The notes under the pieces are model-generated. The model ran no database searches. It was not told the origin of the DNA and worked only from the letters and a program-made list of their open reading frames with translations. From assembly GCA_019638705.1 (NCBI GenBank), contig JAHBTI010000014.1, positions 1 through 64,000 of the forward strand: 64,000 nucleotides of DNA, written 5' to 3'. Within the stretch, counting starts at the first letter, position 1; each line of letters starts with the position of its first letter. The DNA comes from Bacteroidota bacterium (GTDB lineage: Bacteria; Bacteroidota; Bacteroidia; B-17B0; Aurantibacillaceae). Made by a program: the position numbers and the translations under genes. This document shows positions 9,464 through 17,589 of this stretch, one piece after another.

Positions 9464-9806
9464 TTTAATTTTATTTTCTTCCTGCAAAAAAAATCAGTTG
9501 GGCGGAAAGTCTGTTATACAGGGCAAAGTCATACATCACAGCAAAAGAATTGCCAACGCCACGGTGTTTATTAAATATAATGCCAAAGAATTTCCCGGAA
9601 CGGACACCACCTTGTATGACGATAAAGTACGCGCAGATAAAGACGGGAATTATACGATGAAATGCTACAAAGGCAATTATTACCTGTTCGGGTTTGGGCG
9701 CGATTCGGCTATTGCAGCACCTTACATCGTCATTGGCGGAACACCTGTGCACATTCGCCATAATGAAACGCTGGACATTGATGTGGCAGTAACGGAGGGA
9801 GATTGA
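9441..9806 (+). CDS. Small lipoprotein with carboxypeptidase-regulatory-like domain
   Basis: 121 residues from the ATG at 9441, which opens directly into a lipoprotein signal (KLCVLCVLILFSSC). An ATG at 9351 would put 30 polar residues in front and is unlikely. After the cysteine comes one Ig-like beta-sandwich of the CarboxypepD_reg type (IQGKVIHHSKRIANATVFI ... KDGNYTMKCYKGNYYLFGF), common in Bacteroidota surface lipoproteins. No enzyme motif is visible. It may be co-transcribed with the peroxidase upstream. Confidence 0.75.
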   Translation: MKLCVLCVLILFSSCKKNQLGGKSVIQGKVIHHSKRIANATVFIKYNAKEFPGTDTTLYDDKVRADKDGNYTMKCYKGNYYLFGFGRDSAIAAPYIVIGGTPVHIRHNETLDIDVAVTEGD

Positions 9807-9827
9807 AATATATAGGATAACACATTT

Positions 9828-9856
9828 TTGTATTTCTGTAAAATGCTTTAATTTCG
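9828..9856 (+). promoter_or_regulatory. Promoter of the coiled-coil lipoprotein gene
   Basis: TTG at 9828, 18 bp, TAATTTCG at 9849-9856; one mismatch to TAnnTTTG. Confidence 0.45.
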
Positions 9857-9918
9857 TGCGCACTACCAAAACAGGTACAATTTAAAACACACATAAAAAA
9901 CAATCATCATCATTCATT

Positions 9919-10788
9919 ATGAAAAAAGTTAAAATAGCGGCACTTGCTTTGTGCCTCACAATGGGCAGCACAGTATTTAATTCGTGCGGCAACGATGCCG
10001 ATAAGGACAAAAATCCTTTGGCTGACAGTTTAAAAAACATAAATAACAATTTACAGGGGCAGTTAAGCGAAAAGGAAGAAGCCATTCAGGAATTTATTGC
10101 CTCTTTTAACGAAATTCAGGAAAACCTGAATGCCATTAAAGAAAAAGAAAAAATTGTAATAAGTGCTGCTGCTGCCAAAGGCGATGTGCGCAACAGGCAA
10201 AGCCAAATTAAAGACGACATTCAGTCTATTTACGATTTAATGACACAAAACAAAAACCGCATTAATTCGTTATCGCACAAGCTGAAAGAAAGTAATTTAA
10301 AAATGGCAGGTCTTGAGCAAATGATTGAGAATTTGCAAATTTCTTTGGCGCAAAAAGACACGGAAATTGTGGTGCTGAAAAACCGTATTGAAGGCTTAAA
10401 CCTTGAACTTGGCAGCATGACCGCCAATTACGAAAAAGCAAGTGCCGAAAGCGCGGCTAAAACCGATGAAATGAACACGGCGTATTATGCCATTGGCACT
10501 TCAAAAGAATTGATTGAGAAAAAAATAATTTCAAAAGAAGGCGGTTTTATCGGTTTGGGCAAAACCTCTACCATGAGTGCCGATTTTAATAAAACATATT
10601 TCTCAAAAATTAATATTACACAAACTTCAAGTATTAACATTGGTGCAAAAAAGGCTAAAGTGGTTAGCAATCACCCGAAAAGCTCCTATAAACTGGTGGG
10701 CGAAAAGCCTGTTCAAAAAATTGAAATTACCAATGTAACCGAGTTTTGGAGCAATTCAAAATACTTGGTAATTATCATTGAACAGTAA
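9919..10788 (+). CDS. Coiled-coil lipoprotein of unknown function
   Basis: 289 residues. Lipobox at TVFNSC (about residues 18-23), then a long heptad-rich coiled coil (about 32-190: NNNLQGQLSEKEEAIQEF ... IVVLKNRIEGLNLELGSM). The C-terminal about 90 residues are globular and beta-rich, with a 'KNxIxxKxGFIGLGKT' patch. Proteins of this shape recur in Bacteroidota, but I know no function for this one. Probably periplasmic, anchored to a membrane. Own promoter and strong terminator. Confidence 0.8.
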   Translation: MKKVKIAALALCLTMGSTVFNSCGNDADKDKNPLADSLKNINNNLQGQLSEKEEAIQEFIASFNEIQENLNAIKEKEKIVISAAAAKGDVRNRQSQIKDDIQSIYDLMTQNKNRINSLSHKLKESNLKMAGLEQMIENLQISLAQKDTEIVVLKNRIEGLNLELGSMTANYEKASAESAAKTDEMNTAYYAIGTSKELIEKKIISKEGGFIGLGKTSTMSADFNKTYFSKINITQTSSINIGAKKAKVVSNHPKSSYKLVGEKPVQKIEITNVTEFWSNSKYLVIIIEQ

Positions 10789-10807
10789 ACAAAAAGTTTT
10801 CAAAAAG

Positions 10808-10838
10808 AGCTTCCGTAAAAACGGAGGCTTTTTATTTT
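10808..10838 (+). terminator. Rho-independent terminator
   Basis: AGCTTCCGT-AAAA-ACGGAGGCT followed by TTTTTATTTT, 20 bp past the lipoprotein stop. Confidence 0.9.
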
Positions 10839-10888
10839 ACTGTTATATAAAATTTATTTACATTTAGCTCACTTTTAAACAAGCATTT

Positions 10889-11134
10889 ATGATTCGCATT
10901 GACATAAAATTGTTACCCGAAGATGAAAGCGGCAAAGACACCGCTCTTATATCAGCAGCCAACGCCGAAGCAGAAACAGGCGGTAAACATTTGGAACGGT
11001 TAATAGGCACACGCAAATGCCGTAAACACCCCAGCAACATTAATAAAATTCGCGTAATTGCGGTAAAAGGCGGCAGCCCAAAAATGGAAGTTTTAAATAT
11101 GTGCTGCGTGGATTTTTATAAGCGACTAAAATAA
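10889..11134 (+). CDS. Small hypothetical protein
   Basis: 81 residues, charged, with no signal peptide or membrane segment. It has three cysteines (RKCRKHP, MCCVDF) and a hydrophobic strand 'IRVIAVKGG'. I do not recognise the family. It stands alone between a strong terminator and the desaturase remnant. Regular codon use and a plausible start support a real gene. Confidence 0.55.
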   Translation: MIRIDIKLLPEDESGKDTALISAANAEAETGGKHLERLIGTRKCRKHPSNINKIRVIAVKGGSPKMEVLNMCCVDFYKRLK

Positions 11135-11137
11135 TTT

Positions 11138-11394
11138 TTAAGTAACATTTGAACCGATTGTAAAGGGTACCTTTTCAAAATAAGGAATACCAAATTCTTC
11201 GGCAGTTTATTTTACAATAGGAGCTATTTTCGGATAATGCACATGACAAATATTTGGAAACAAATGATGCTCTATCTGAAAATTAAGCCCGCCGACATAC
11301 CACGAAAGAATTTTACTTTTTCTTAAAAAATAACGGTTGTGTTTAATTGATGAATTGCCCAACAATTCTCTATTGTGCCAAATTCATCAGGCAT
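11138..11394 (-). pseudogene. Fatty acid desaturase C-terminal remnant
   Basis: Read on the minus strand, the DNA encodes '[14 protein letters not shown]', then after a one-base shift in a T-run '[18 protein letters not shown]' continuing to '[15 protein letters not shown]', a TAA stop, then 'TAEEFGIPYFEKVPF'. This is the last fifth of a front-end acyl-lipid/linoleoyl-CoA-type desaturase, including its third histidine box (QIEHH). The 5' four-fifths are absent, and one frameshift and one nonsense codon are visible, so the gene is dead. Confidence 0.8.
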
Positions 11395-11481
11395 CTACTC
11401 TATTTCTCAAAGTGGCGAAAAACAGATTTCTGTTTTTATCTCTGTCAATAAACCGAATTTGCTGCTAAATAGAAATGTGTG

Positions 11482-12336
11482 TTACAAGTACGGCAATAAG
11501 TTTTTGTTATTGCGCCTTAATCTTCGTATTGCCTTTTCTCTGATTTGCCTTACACGTTCTCTTGTGAGGTCAAGTTTTTCGCCGATTTCTTCCAACGACA
11601 AGGCTTGCGCTCCGTTTATTCCGTAAGATTGAATAATAACGCTCTGTTCCCGCTCGGTGAGGCATGATAAGGTTCTGTTTATTTCAATCCGTAATGAATC
11701 AAGCATCAATACATCGTCGGGTTTTTCGGCATCGGGGTTAAACACAACATCTAAAATTGTTGCATCTTCGCGGCTCGGTAAAAAAGCGTCTGTTGAAACA
11801 TGCCAACTTGAAGCACTTTGTGTGATGCTTATTTCAGCTTCGTTCATGTCAATTAATTCGGCTATTTCCGAATTGGTAGGCATACGTTCCAGTTGTTGTT
11901 CCAGCACACCTTGTGCTTTTCTTATTTTATTTAATGCGCTCACCTTATTCAAAGGCAACCTGATGACACGCGATTGTTCTGAAATTGCCTGCATAATGGC
12001 TTGCCTTATCCACCAAACCGCGTAAGAAATAAATTTAAACCCGCGAGTTTCGTCAAACCTTGAAGCGGCTTTAATTAAACCTACATTTCCTTCATTGATG
12101 AGGTCAGGCAAACTTATGCCCTGGTTTTGATATTGCTTTGCCACAGAAACCACAAATCTGAGATTTGCCGAAACCATTTTCTCTAAGGCTTCTTCATCGC
12201 CGCCTCTTATTTTTACGGCTAATGCGGTTTCTTCTTCAACAGTTATCATGGGCAATTTTGAAATATCCTGAAGATATTTATCCAATGAAGCCGCATCTCT
12301 GTTAGTGATGGATTTACTGATTTTTAATTGCCGCAT
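11482..12336 (-). CDS. rpoD: Primary RNA polymerase sigma factor RpoD/SigA
   Basis: 284 residues, the short primary sigma form of Bacteroidota (no large non-conserved region). Region 1.2 (DKYLQDISKLPMITVEEE), region 2 (LINEGNVGLIKAASRFD, RGFKFISYAVWWIRQAI), region 3 (RLPLNKVSALNKIRKAQ) and region 4 helix-turn-helix (LSLEEIGEKLDLTRERVRQI) are all present. It directs the TTG/TAnnTTTG promoters seen throughout this window. Confidence 0.96.
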   Translation of the reverse strand: MRQLKISKSITNRDAASLDKYLQDISKLPMITVEEETALAVKIRGGDEEALEKMVSANLRFVVSVAKQYQNQGISLPDLINEGNVGLIKAASRFDETRGFKFISYAVWWIRQAIMQAISEQSRVIRLPLNKVSALNKIRKAQGVLEQQLERMPTNSEIAELIDMNEAEISITQSASSWHVSTDAFLPSREDATILDVVFNPDAEKPDDVLMLDSLRIEINRTLSCLTEREQSVIIQSYGINGAQALSLEEIGEKLDLTRERVRQIREKAIRRLRRNNKNLLPYL

Positions 12337-12383
12337 GATTACTGTTTAAGTTTTAAAGAGTGTTTGTTAGTTTTTTGTTACAT

Positions 12384-12458
12384 TATCGTCATTGCAAGGC
12401 ACGAAGCAATCTGTTGTTAATGGCAGATTGCTTCGTCGTACCTCCGCGCAATGACGCA
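12384..12458. repeat. Dispersed palindrome, CGTCATTGC type
   Basis: Left arm CGTCATTGCAAGGCACGAAG and a reverse-complement right arm with CTTCGTCG and GCAATGACG, with a central AATCTG/CAGATT pairing. It matches a palindrome family I know from many Bacteroidota and other genomes. It lies between rpoD and the cold-shock gene. Confidence 0.75.
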
Positions 12459-12466
12459 GTATTATT

Positions 12467-12655
12467 TTACACTAATGCAACGTTAACTGCATTCAATCCT
12501 TTTTTTCCGTTTTCAACCTCAAAAGTTACTTCGTCGTTTTCACGAATATCTTCTTTTAAGCCTGAAACGTGTACGAAAACTTCTTCTCCGTCTTCTGCTT
12601 TAATAAATCCAAATCCTTTTGATTCATTAAAAAATTTAACTGTTCCTTTTTTCAT
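12467..12655 (-). CDS. Cold-shock protein, CspA family
   Basis: 62 residues, a single cold-shock domain with RNP1 (KGFGFI) and RNP2 (VFVHVSGL) motifs; a single-stranded RNA/DNA chaperone. The 5' leader is long, very AT-rich and holds a small GTCC-GGAC hairpin (about 12685-12700), as expected if expression is controlled through the mRNA leader. Confidence 0.93.
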   Translation of the reverse strand: MKKGTVKFFNESKGFGFIKAEDGEEVFVHVSGLKEDIRENDEVTFEVENGKKGLNAVNVALV

Positions 12656-12727
12656 TTTTCTTTTGTTTGTTTTGTGTCCGGTGTCGGACGGTTATTTATT
12701 TATTTTATTTATTTGTTTTAATATTTA

Positions 12728-13016
12728 TTTGTCTAAAGTCCCTCTGTCACTTCGAGTAGCCCGAAGAATGAGGGCGTATCGAGAAGTGATTTTGCAGCTT
12801 CAGTTCTTTATTTGTCTAAAGCCCCCTGTCACTTCGAGTAGCCCGAAGAATGAGGGCGTATCGAGAAGTGATTTTGCAGCTTCAGTTCTTTAATTTGTCT
12901 AAAATCCACTGTCACTTCGAGTAGCCCGAAGAATGAGGGCGTATCGAGAAGTGATTTTAACGACTTCAGTTCTCGATACGGTTTGCAAAGAGGCAGCAAA
13001 CCTACTCGAACTGACA
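12728..13016. repeat. REP-like array: three tandem copies plus one inverted
   Basis: A unit with TGTCACTTCGAGTAG ... GTATCGAGAAGTGA starts at 12745, 12827 and 12910 (period 82-83 bp, including the shared linker 'TTCAGTTCTTTA'). A fourth, diverged copy lies in opposite orientation at about 12965-13015 (TCTCGATACGG ... CCTACTCGAACTGACA). Each unit can fold into a hairpin. This fills the 390-bp gap between cspA and the helicase, and I see no gene in it. Confidence 0.85.
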
Positions 13017-13046
13017 ATTCTTTATTGGACTTTAGACAACCTCATT

Positions 13047-14168
13047 CTATGCAAAAGGGTGTGAAGCCACAACCTCTATTTTTTGCTTAATCAGCTTATT
13101 GATGTCTTTCATGTAATCCAATTCATCAACCGCGCAAAAAGAAAGTGCTTTGCCTGCCGAACCTGCACGTCCTGTGCGCCCTATACGATGCACATACGTT
13201 TCTGCCTGTTCGGGAATTTCGTAATTGATAACGTGAGATAACTTTTCTACATCAATGCCTCTTGAAGCAATGTCGGTGGCTACCAATACGCGAATGTTTC
13301 TGTTTTTAAATCCTTTTAAGGCGCGTTCTCTTGCGCCTTGCGATTTGTTGCCGTGAATGGCTTCGGAACTAATTCCGCTGTTGTTTAATTCTTTTGCTAC
13401 GCGGTCGGCTCCTCTTTTTGTTCGTGTAAATACCAAGGCGTGTTCTATTTTTCCTGAGTTCAAAACGTGTTTCAGCAACGACCTTTTGTTTTCTTTGGAA
13501 ACATAGTAAATGCTTTGCTCTACAAGCGTGGCTGTGGAAGAAACGGGCGACACGGAAATGTGAACAGGATTTTTTAATAAGGAGTTGGCAAGTTTCATGA
13601 TGTCAGGTGCAGCCGTTGCCGAAAAAAACAGCGTTTGACGTTGCGCAGGAAGTTTGGCAATTACCTTTTTTATATCGTTAATAAAACCCATGTCCAACAT
13701 TCTGTCTGCTTCATCAAGCACAAAATGTTCTATTTTATCTAATTTTATTAAACCCTGTTGCATAAAATCAAGCAGTCTTCCGGGTGTGGCAACTATAATA
13801 TCTGCGCCTTTGCGGAGTTCTTTTTCCTGATTTTTTTGCGAAACGCCGCCAAAAACAGTTACGTGCGATATGTTTACGTGTTTACTGTATAAGCGCAGAT
13901 TTTCGCTGATTTGTAAAGCAAGTTCGCGTGTTGGAGCTAAAATCAATGCTCTTGTATTTCGTGATGCTGCTTTGCTGTTTAATTGTTGTAAAATGGGAAG
14001 CGAAAAAGCCGCCGTTTTACCTGTACCTGTTTGTGCGCAGCCAAAAATATCTTTGCCGCCGAGTACGTGAGGTATTGCTTGTTCCTGAATGGGTGTGGGG
14101 CTGTTATAGCCCATGCTTTTAAGAGCCGTAATAAGCGGCTCTGTAAGCTTTAAATCGTTAAATGTCAT
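13047..14168 (-). CDS. DEAD-box ATP-dependent RNA helicase (RhlE-like)
   Basis: 373 residues from the ATG at 14168 (MTFNDLKLTEPLITALKSMG); an upstream ATG would add 11 residues outside the Q-motif. Motifs in order: Q motif (PTPIQEQAI), I AQTGTGKT, Ia PTRELA, II DEAD, III SAT, V ATDIASRGID, VI HRIGRTGR. It has a bare two-domain core with almost no C-terminal tail, so it lacks the basic extension of many RhlE proteins. Likely role in rRNA or mRNA remodelling, fitting its position beside cold-shock proteins. Confidence 0.93.
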   Translation of the reverse strand: MTFNDLKLTEPLITALKSMGYNSPTPIQEQAIPHVLGGKDIFGCAQTGTGKTAAFSLPILQQLNSKAASRNTRALILAPTRELALQISENLRLYSKHVNISHVTVFGGVSQKNQEKELRKGADIIVATPGRLLDFMQQGLIKLDKIEHFVLDEADRMLDMGFINDIKKVIAKLPAQRQTLFFSATAAPDIMKLANSLLKNPVHISVSPVSSTATLVEQSIYYVSKENKRSLLKHVLNSGKIEHALVFTRTKRGADRVAKELNNSGISSEAIHGNKSQGARERALKGFKNRNIRVLVATDIASRGIDVEKLSHVINYEIPEQAETYVHRIGRTGRAGSAGKALSFCAVDELDYMKDINKLIKQKIEVVASHPFA

Positions 14169-14483
14169 TATTGTTATTAAATTATTAATCGGGCTTGTCA
14201 TTTGAGTGTAACAACACCTTGCTTGCCTCGTAAAATTGTAAAGTTAAATTGAATGGTTGCCGACTAAATGGCATTCAGATTGTGATACAATCCTCTCAAA
14301 AGGATGCGCGAATGTAGGTATAATAAACCGAAGCGCAAAATAAATAAGTTTTTATAACAGAAAAGAACATTTGAACTTAGGTTGATAAGTGTATGCTTTG
14401 TTCAATAATCATTTCTTTATTTTTGCACGAAATCTGAGTGGGTTTAAATGTATAAATCGGCTTCAAACAGATTGTATAATTTC

Positions 14484-14936
14484 ATGGCGAAACCAAAACA
14501 AACCTATCAAAAAAACGAGAACGAAAAAAAGAGAAAGCGAAAGCAACAAGAAAAGGAAGACAAACGCGCATTAAGAAAAGCAAGTTCCAATAAAGGCAAA
14601 GGTTTGGAAAGCATGATGGCTTACATTGACCATAACGGGCAACTGACCGATACACCACCCGACCCAAAATTAAAAGTTGAAATAAAAGCAGAAGATATTC
14701 TTTTGGGAGCAAGAAGTTTTGTGAGAGAAGAATCTTCTGATTTAAAATCGGGAAAGGTGGTTATTTATAATGCCGACAAAGGGTTTGGATTTATTAAAAA
14801 CAGCATTTCGCAGGAAAAAGTATTTTTTCATGTGTCAGAAGCTGACTACGATATTCGTGAAGGCGATTTAGTGAGCTACAATATAGTTCATGGTGCAAGG
14901 GGTTTAAGTGCTGCCGGCATCACAAAACAAAAATAA
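14484..14936 (+). CDS. Cold-shock domain protein with basic N-terminal arm
   Basis: 150 residues from the ATG at 14484 (MAKPKQTYQKNENEKKRKR). The first about 45 residues are a strongly basic, probably disordered, RNA-binding arm; a linker with 'MMAYIDHNGQLTDTPPDP' follows, then a C-terminal cold-shock domain (KGFGFIKN, VFFHVSEADYDI). This longer form is characteristic of Bacteroidota. An upstream ATG at 14448 would add 12 residues outside the family pattern. Confidence 0.88.
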   Translation: MAKPKQTYQKNENEKKRKRKQQEKEDKRALRKASSNKGKGLESMMAYIDHNGQLTDTPPDPKLKVEIKAEDILLGARSFVREESSDLKSGKVVIYNADKGFGFIKNSISQEKVFFHVSEADYDIREGDLVSYNIVHGARGLSAAGITKQK

Positions 14937-14964
14937 TTTGGATATTTTCTCTGCGCTTTTTTTA

Positions 14965-14994
14965 GGTAAAGACACGATTAATCGCGTCTTTACC
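14965..14994. repeat. Palindrome, GGTAAAGAC type
   Basis: GGTAAAGACACGATTAATCG / CGTCTTTACC, a nearly perfect 30-bp palindrome between convergent genes. It looks like a dispersed intergenic repeat and may also end both transcripts. Confidence 0.7.
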
Positions 14995-14996
14995 TG

Positions 14997-17327
14997 TCAA
15001 TCAAATTTCCGCGTTTCATTTCCAACCTTTATAAAATAAATTCCGTTTTTAATTCGCTCACATTTTATTTGTGCTGCGCCATTCTCAATGTTCAATTTTT
15101 CATTCTTAATTACTTTTCCAAGCATATCATAAACAAAAATTTCAACTGTTCCCTCCTTTGGGCTTAGGCGGCTGACATCAAGAACTGAACCAACGGGGTT
15201 TGGATACACTCTCAAGGTTAAACTTTCATCTTTCAACTTACCTATTCCTGTTGTATCGCTTGGCGCGGCAGGTGTAGTAGCACAAGCCGTGTTACTGAAT
15301 GCGCTGCTGCCTACGCTGTTGGTAGCCGCTACTTTATAGCAATAGGTTGTAGTGTGTGTTAAACCCGTATGTGCATAGCTTGTAGTATTAGGAGGCAAAG
15401 TAGCCAACAAGCTGTATGTTGCGCTGCTGCCAAATGTGTAGTGCAATTCAAAGTTTGTTTCATCGCTGCTGTTATCATTCCACGCTACGTTATTGGTTAG
15501 GCTGCCGTTGTTTAGGGCGGTTAAGTTAAGCGGTGCGTTGGGTGTGCTTGTGGCGGTGGGTGCTGCGGGTGTGGTAGCGCAATCGGTATTGCTGAACGCG
15601 CTTGTGCCTATGCTGTTGGTTGCCGCTACTTTATAGCAATAAGTAGTTGTGTAACTTAAACCTGTATGCGCGTAGCTTGTAGTGTTGGCGGGTAGTGTAG
15701 CAAGCAAGCTGTATGTTGGGTTGCTGCCAAAGGTGTAGTGCAAGTCAAAGTTACTTTCATCATTGCTGTTATCTGTCCATGTTACGTTATTGGTAAGGCT
15801 GCCGTTATTAGTGGCAGTTAAAGCAAGCGGTGCGTTAGGTACTGTGCCTGTGGTGGGTGTATTGCCACAGCCATAACCAAATTTAGCCACAAAGCCGTCT
15901 TCTGCCCCGCCTATTATATTTACGGCTGTGCCTAAACTGTCTAACGTGCCGCCGAACATACCGCAGATATATACATTACCTTGATTATCCATATCTATAC
16001 CGTTAATTGCTTCTCTTGTATTAGCAGCATTGCTTCCTGTTTGAGGTAATTTATTAACATTTATAAAATTGCCCATTGCATCAAATTTACCTATACAGCT
16101 TTGTCGTGTAGCAGGATTAGAAGTATAAGTGGCAGTATTAAATGCTAAATAACCAGCAAGTGTTCCTGTACAATAAATGGTATCGTCTTTGCTTGTATAA
16201 GCAGGTGTTATATAATCCACATATTGCATGGTGGCTGCACTTGCGGATATTAAACTTCCTGTACTGGCACTAAAACGATAGAAGACATTTGCGTTTGCTG
16301 ATTGGATAGGAACAGGAGAATTGACAGCATAACCAAAAACGGTTGCTGTTCCCATAGCAGCCACTCCACCCGTAATAAACACAGTACCACTTGTGTCCAA
16401 AGTACATTTTCCTAATATATCACCGCCGACACCACTTGACATACTTACATTGAACCATAATAAACTTCCTGTGGGTGAACACTTCATAATTAAAGAATTT
16501 CCATTACCTGATGAAGCGTTTGTAAATGTTACAGGACTTCCCGCTATGGTTATTGAATTTGTGATATAACCTGATAGATATATATTGTCATTTTTATCAA
16601 GACACACGCCTCGTACACGAAATGCTGATGGTGCATAATTATAAGTAGCTGTTATAGTACCCAAAGCATTTACCACATAGCTTGATAAGGCATTTGTGAG
16701 AAAATAATTACCTTGACTGTTAATGAATAGCTTGGCAATACCCGACACAGTAGAAAAGCCTGCATAAGTGTTTATTATATTAATAAAATGCCCTGCTGTA
16801 TCAAATTTAGCTAAGAACGCGGGCGTATTGTTATTGTTATTGATTACTGTATCGTGTATTCCATCTCCAACAGTATATGAACTGCTTGCACTACTTCCTA
16901 ATACTATCACATGACCACTATTATCTAATACCAATGAATTAGCCCTATCTTCACCTGCTCCTCCCATTCTTCGCCACCATAGGGTTTTTCCACATGAATT
17001 AAATTTTATCAAATAAGCATCTCGTGCACCATAGCCGCCTGTTGTCGGAAATCCTGTGGTTTGGTTATCAAAAGCAGAGTTTTGAAAAAATGCGCCTACT
17101 GCATAGACGTTTCCAAAACTATCTACTTTTATATCATTAAATTGTTCATTTTGGTCGCCCATACCAAATGGTGGGTTATCATTAAAAGAGCCTACGCGTT
17201 TTGCCCATTGCCAACTTGGGGTTTGGGCATTTGCAAAAGCGCATATAAGCACACATAAAAAAAGTAATTTGGTTTTACAAAGGTTTTTTGCGGCTGTGTT
17301 TTGAGGTTTGTGAATATTCTGTTTCAT
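14997..17327 (-). CDS. T9SS-secreted SBBP propeller/FN3 protein
   Basis: 776 residues from the ATG at 17327, which leads into a signal peptide (KTKLLFLCVLICAFANAQ). A farther ATG at 17417 would add a spurious hydrophobic lead. Residues about 35-480 hold beta-propeller (SBBP) repeats ('DSFGNVYAVGAF', 'DNQGNVYICGMFGG', 'GAEDGFVAKFG'). Two tandem fibronectin III domains follow ('SLTNNVTWTDNSNDESNF', 'ATNSIGTSAFSN'), then a T9SS sorting domain (LRVYPNPVGSVLDV ... NGIYFIKVG). It is a paralogue of the 780-residue gene at 43284, with the same domain order. Confidence 0.88.
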   Translation of the reverse strand: MKQNIHKPQNTAAKNLCKTKLLFLCVLICAFANAQTPSWQWAKRVGSFNDNPPFGMGDQNEQFNDIKVDSFGNVYAVGAFFQNSAFDNQTTGFPTTGGYGARDAYLIKFNSCGKTLWWRRMGGAGEDRANSLVLDNSGHVIVLGSSASSSYTVGDGIHDTVINNNNNTPAFLAKFDTAGHFINIINTYAGFSTVSGIAKLFINSQGNYFLTNALSSYVVNALGTITATYNYAPSAFRVRGVCLDKNDNIYLSGYITNSITIAGSPVTFTNASSGNGNSLIMKCSPTGSLLWFNVSMSSGVGGDILGKCTLDTSGTVFITGGVAAMGTATVFGYAVNSPVPIQSANANVFYRFSASTGSLISASAATMQYVDYITPAYTSKDDTIYCTGTLAGYLAFNTATYTSNPATRQSCIGKFDAMGNFINVNKLPQTGSNAANTREAINGIDMDNQGNVYICGMFGGTLDSLGTAVNIIGGAEDGFVAKFGYGCGNTPTTGTVPNAPLALTATNNGSLTNNVTWTDNSNDESNFDLHYTFGSNPTYSLLATLPANTTSYAHTGLSYTTTYCYKVAATNSIGTSAFSNTDCATTPAAPTATSTPNAPLNLTALNNGSLTNNVAWNDNSSDETNFELHYTFGSSATYSLLATLPPNTTSYAHTGLTHTTTYCYKVAATNSVGSSAFSNTACATTPAAPSDTTGIGKLKDESLTLRVYPNPVGSVLDVSRLSPKEGTVEIFVYDMLGKVIKNEKLNIENGAAQIKCERIKNGIYFIKVGNETRKFD

Positions 17328-17357
17328 ATTGTATGTATTTTTTGTCAGGTAATACAT

Positions 17358-17376
17358 TACAAATATCGTGCCAAAG
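17358..17376 (-). promoter_or_regulatory. Possible sigma-54 promoter of the SBBP/FN3 gene
   Basis: TTGGCACG-ATAT-TTGTA on the minus strand closely fits the sigma-54 pattern TTGGCACG-N4-TTGCW and would start transcription about 20 nt before the ATG. An overlapping ACACTTTG could instead act as a sigma-A -7 box. Confidence 0.4.
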
Positions 17377-17467
17377 TGTAAAAATTTGTAAAAAAAATTA
17401 CCCTGATGTTGCGCCAATGTTTGGGAAAAGTAAAAATTAATGGGTAAAAAAACGGCTAAACTGAAAT

Positions 17468-17504
17468 AAAAAAACGCCTAACAAATTAAATGTTAAGCGT
17501 TTAT
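17468..17504 (-). terminator. Terminator after tRNA-Asp
   Basis: AAACGCTTAACA / TGTTAGGCGTTT stem followed by T residues on the minus strand, 12 bp past the tRNA. Confidence 0.7.
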
Positions 17505-17515
17505 GAAATATTACG

Positions 17516-17589
17516 CGGTCTGGACGGGACTCGAACCCGCGACCTCCGCCGTGACAGGGCGGCATTCTAACCAGCTGAACTACCAAAGC
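17516..17589 (-). tRNA. tRNA-Asp (GTC)
   Basis: 74 nt. The anticodon loop CTGTCAC gives GTC; the T-loop TTCGAGT and discriminator G are normal. The acceptor stem is GCTTTGG against CCAGACC: pair 2-71 is a C-C mismatch and pair 4-69 is a G-U. The altered 5' side abuts the left end of the accessory region (see 17591), so the first bases may come from mobile DNA. Confidence 0.9.

Noticed and set aside
12360-12893. A 177-codon plus-strand frame
   Set aside because: It is a translation of two repeat families plus the antisense of the cold-shock gene.
12728-13016. CRISPR array, because of the regular 82-bp period
   Set aside because: The linkers between units are nearly identical, the units are palindromic, there are only three, and no cas genes are near.
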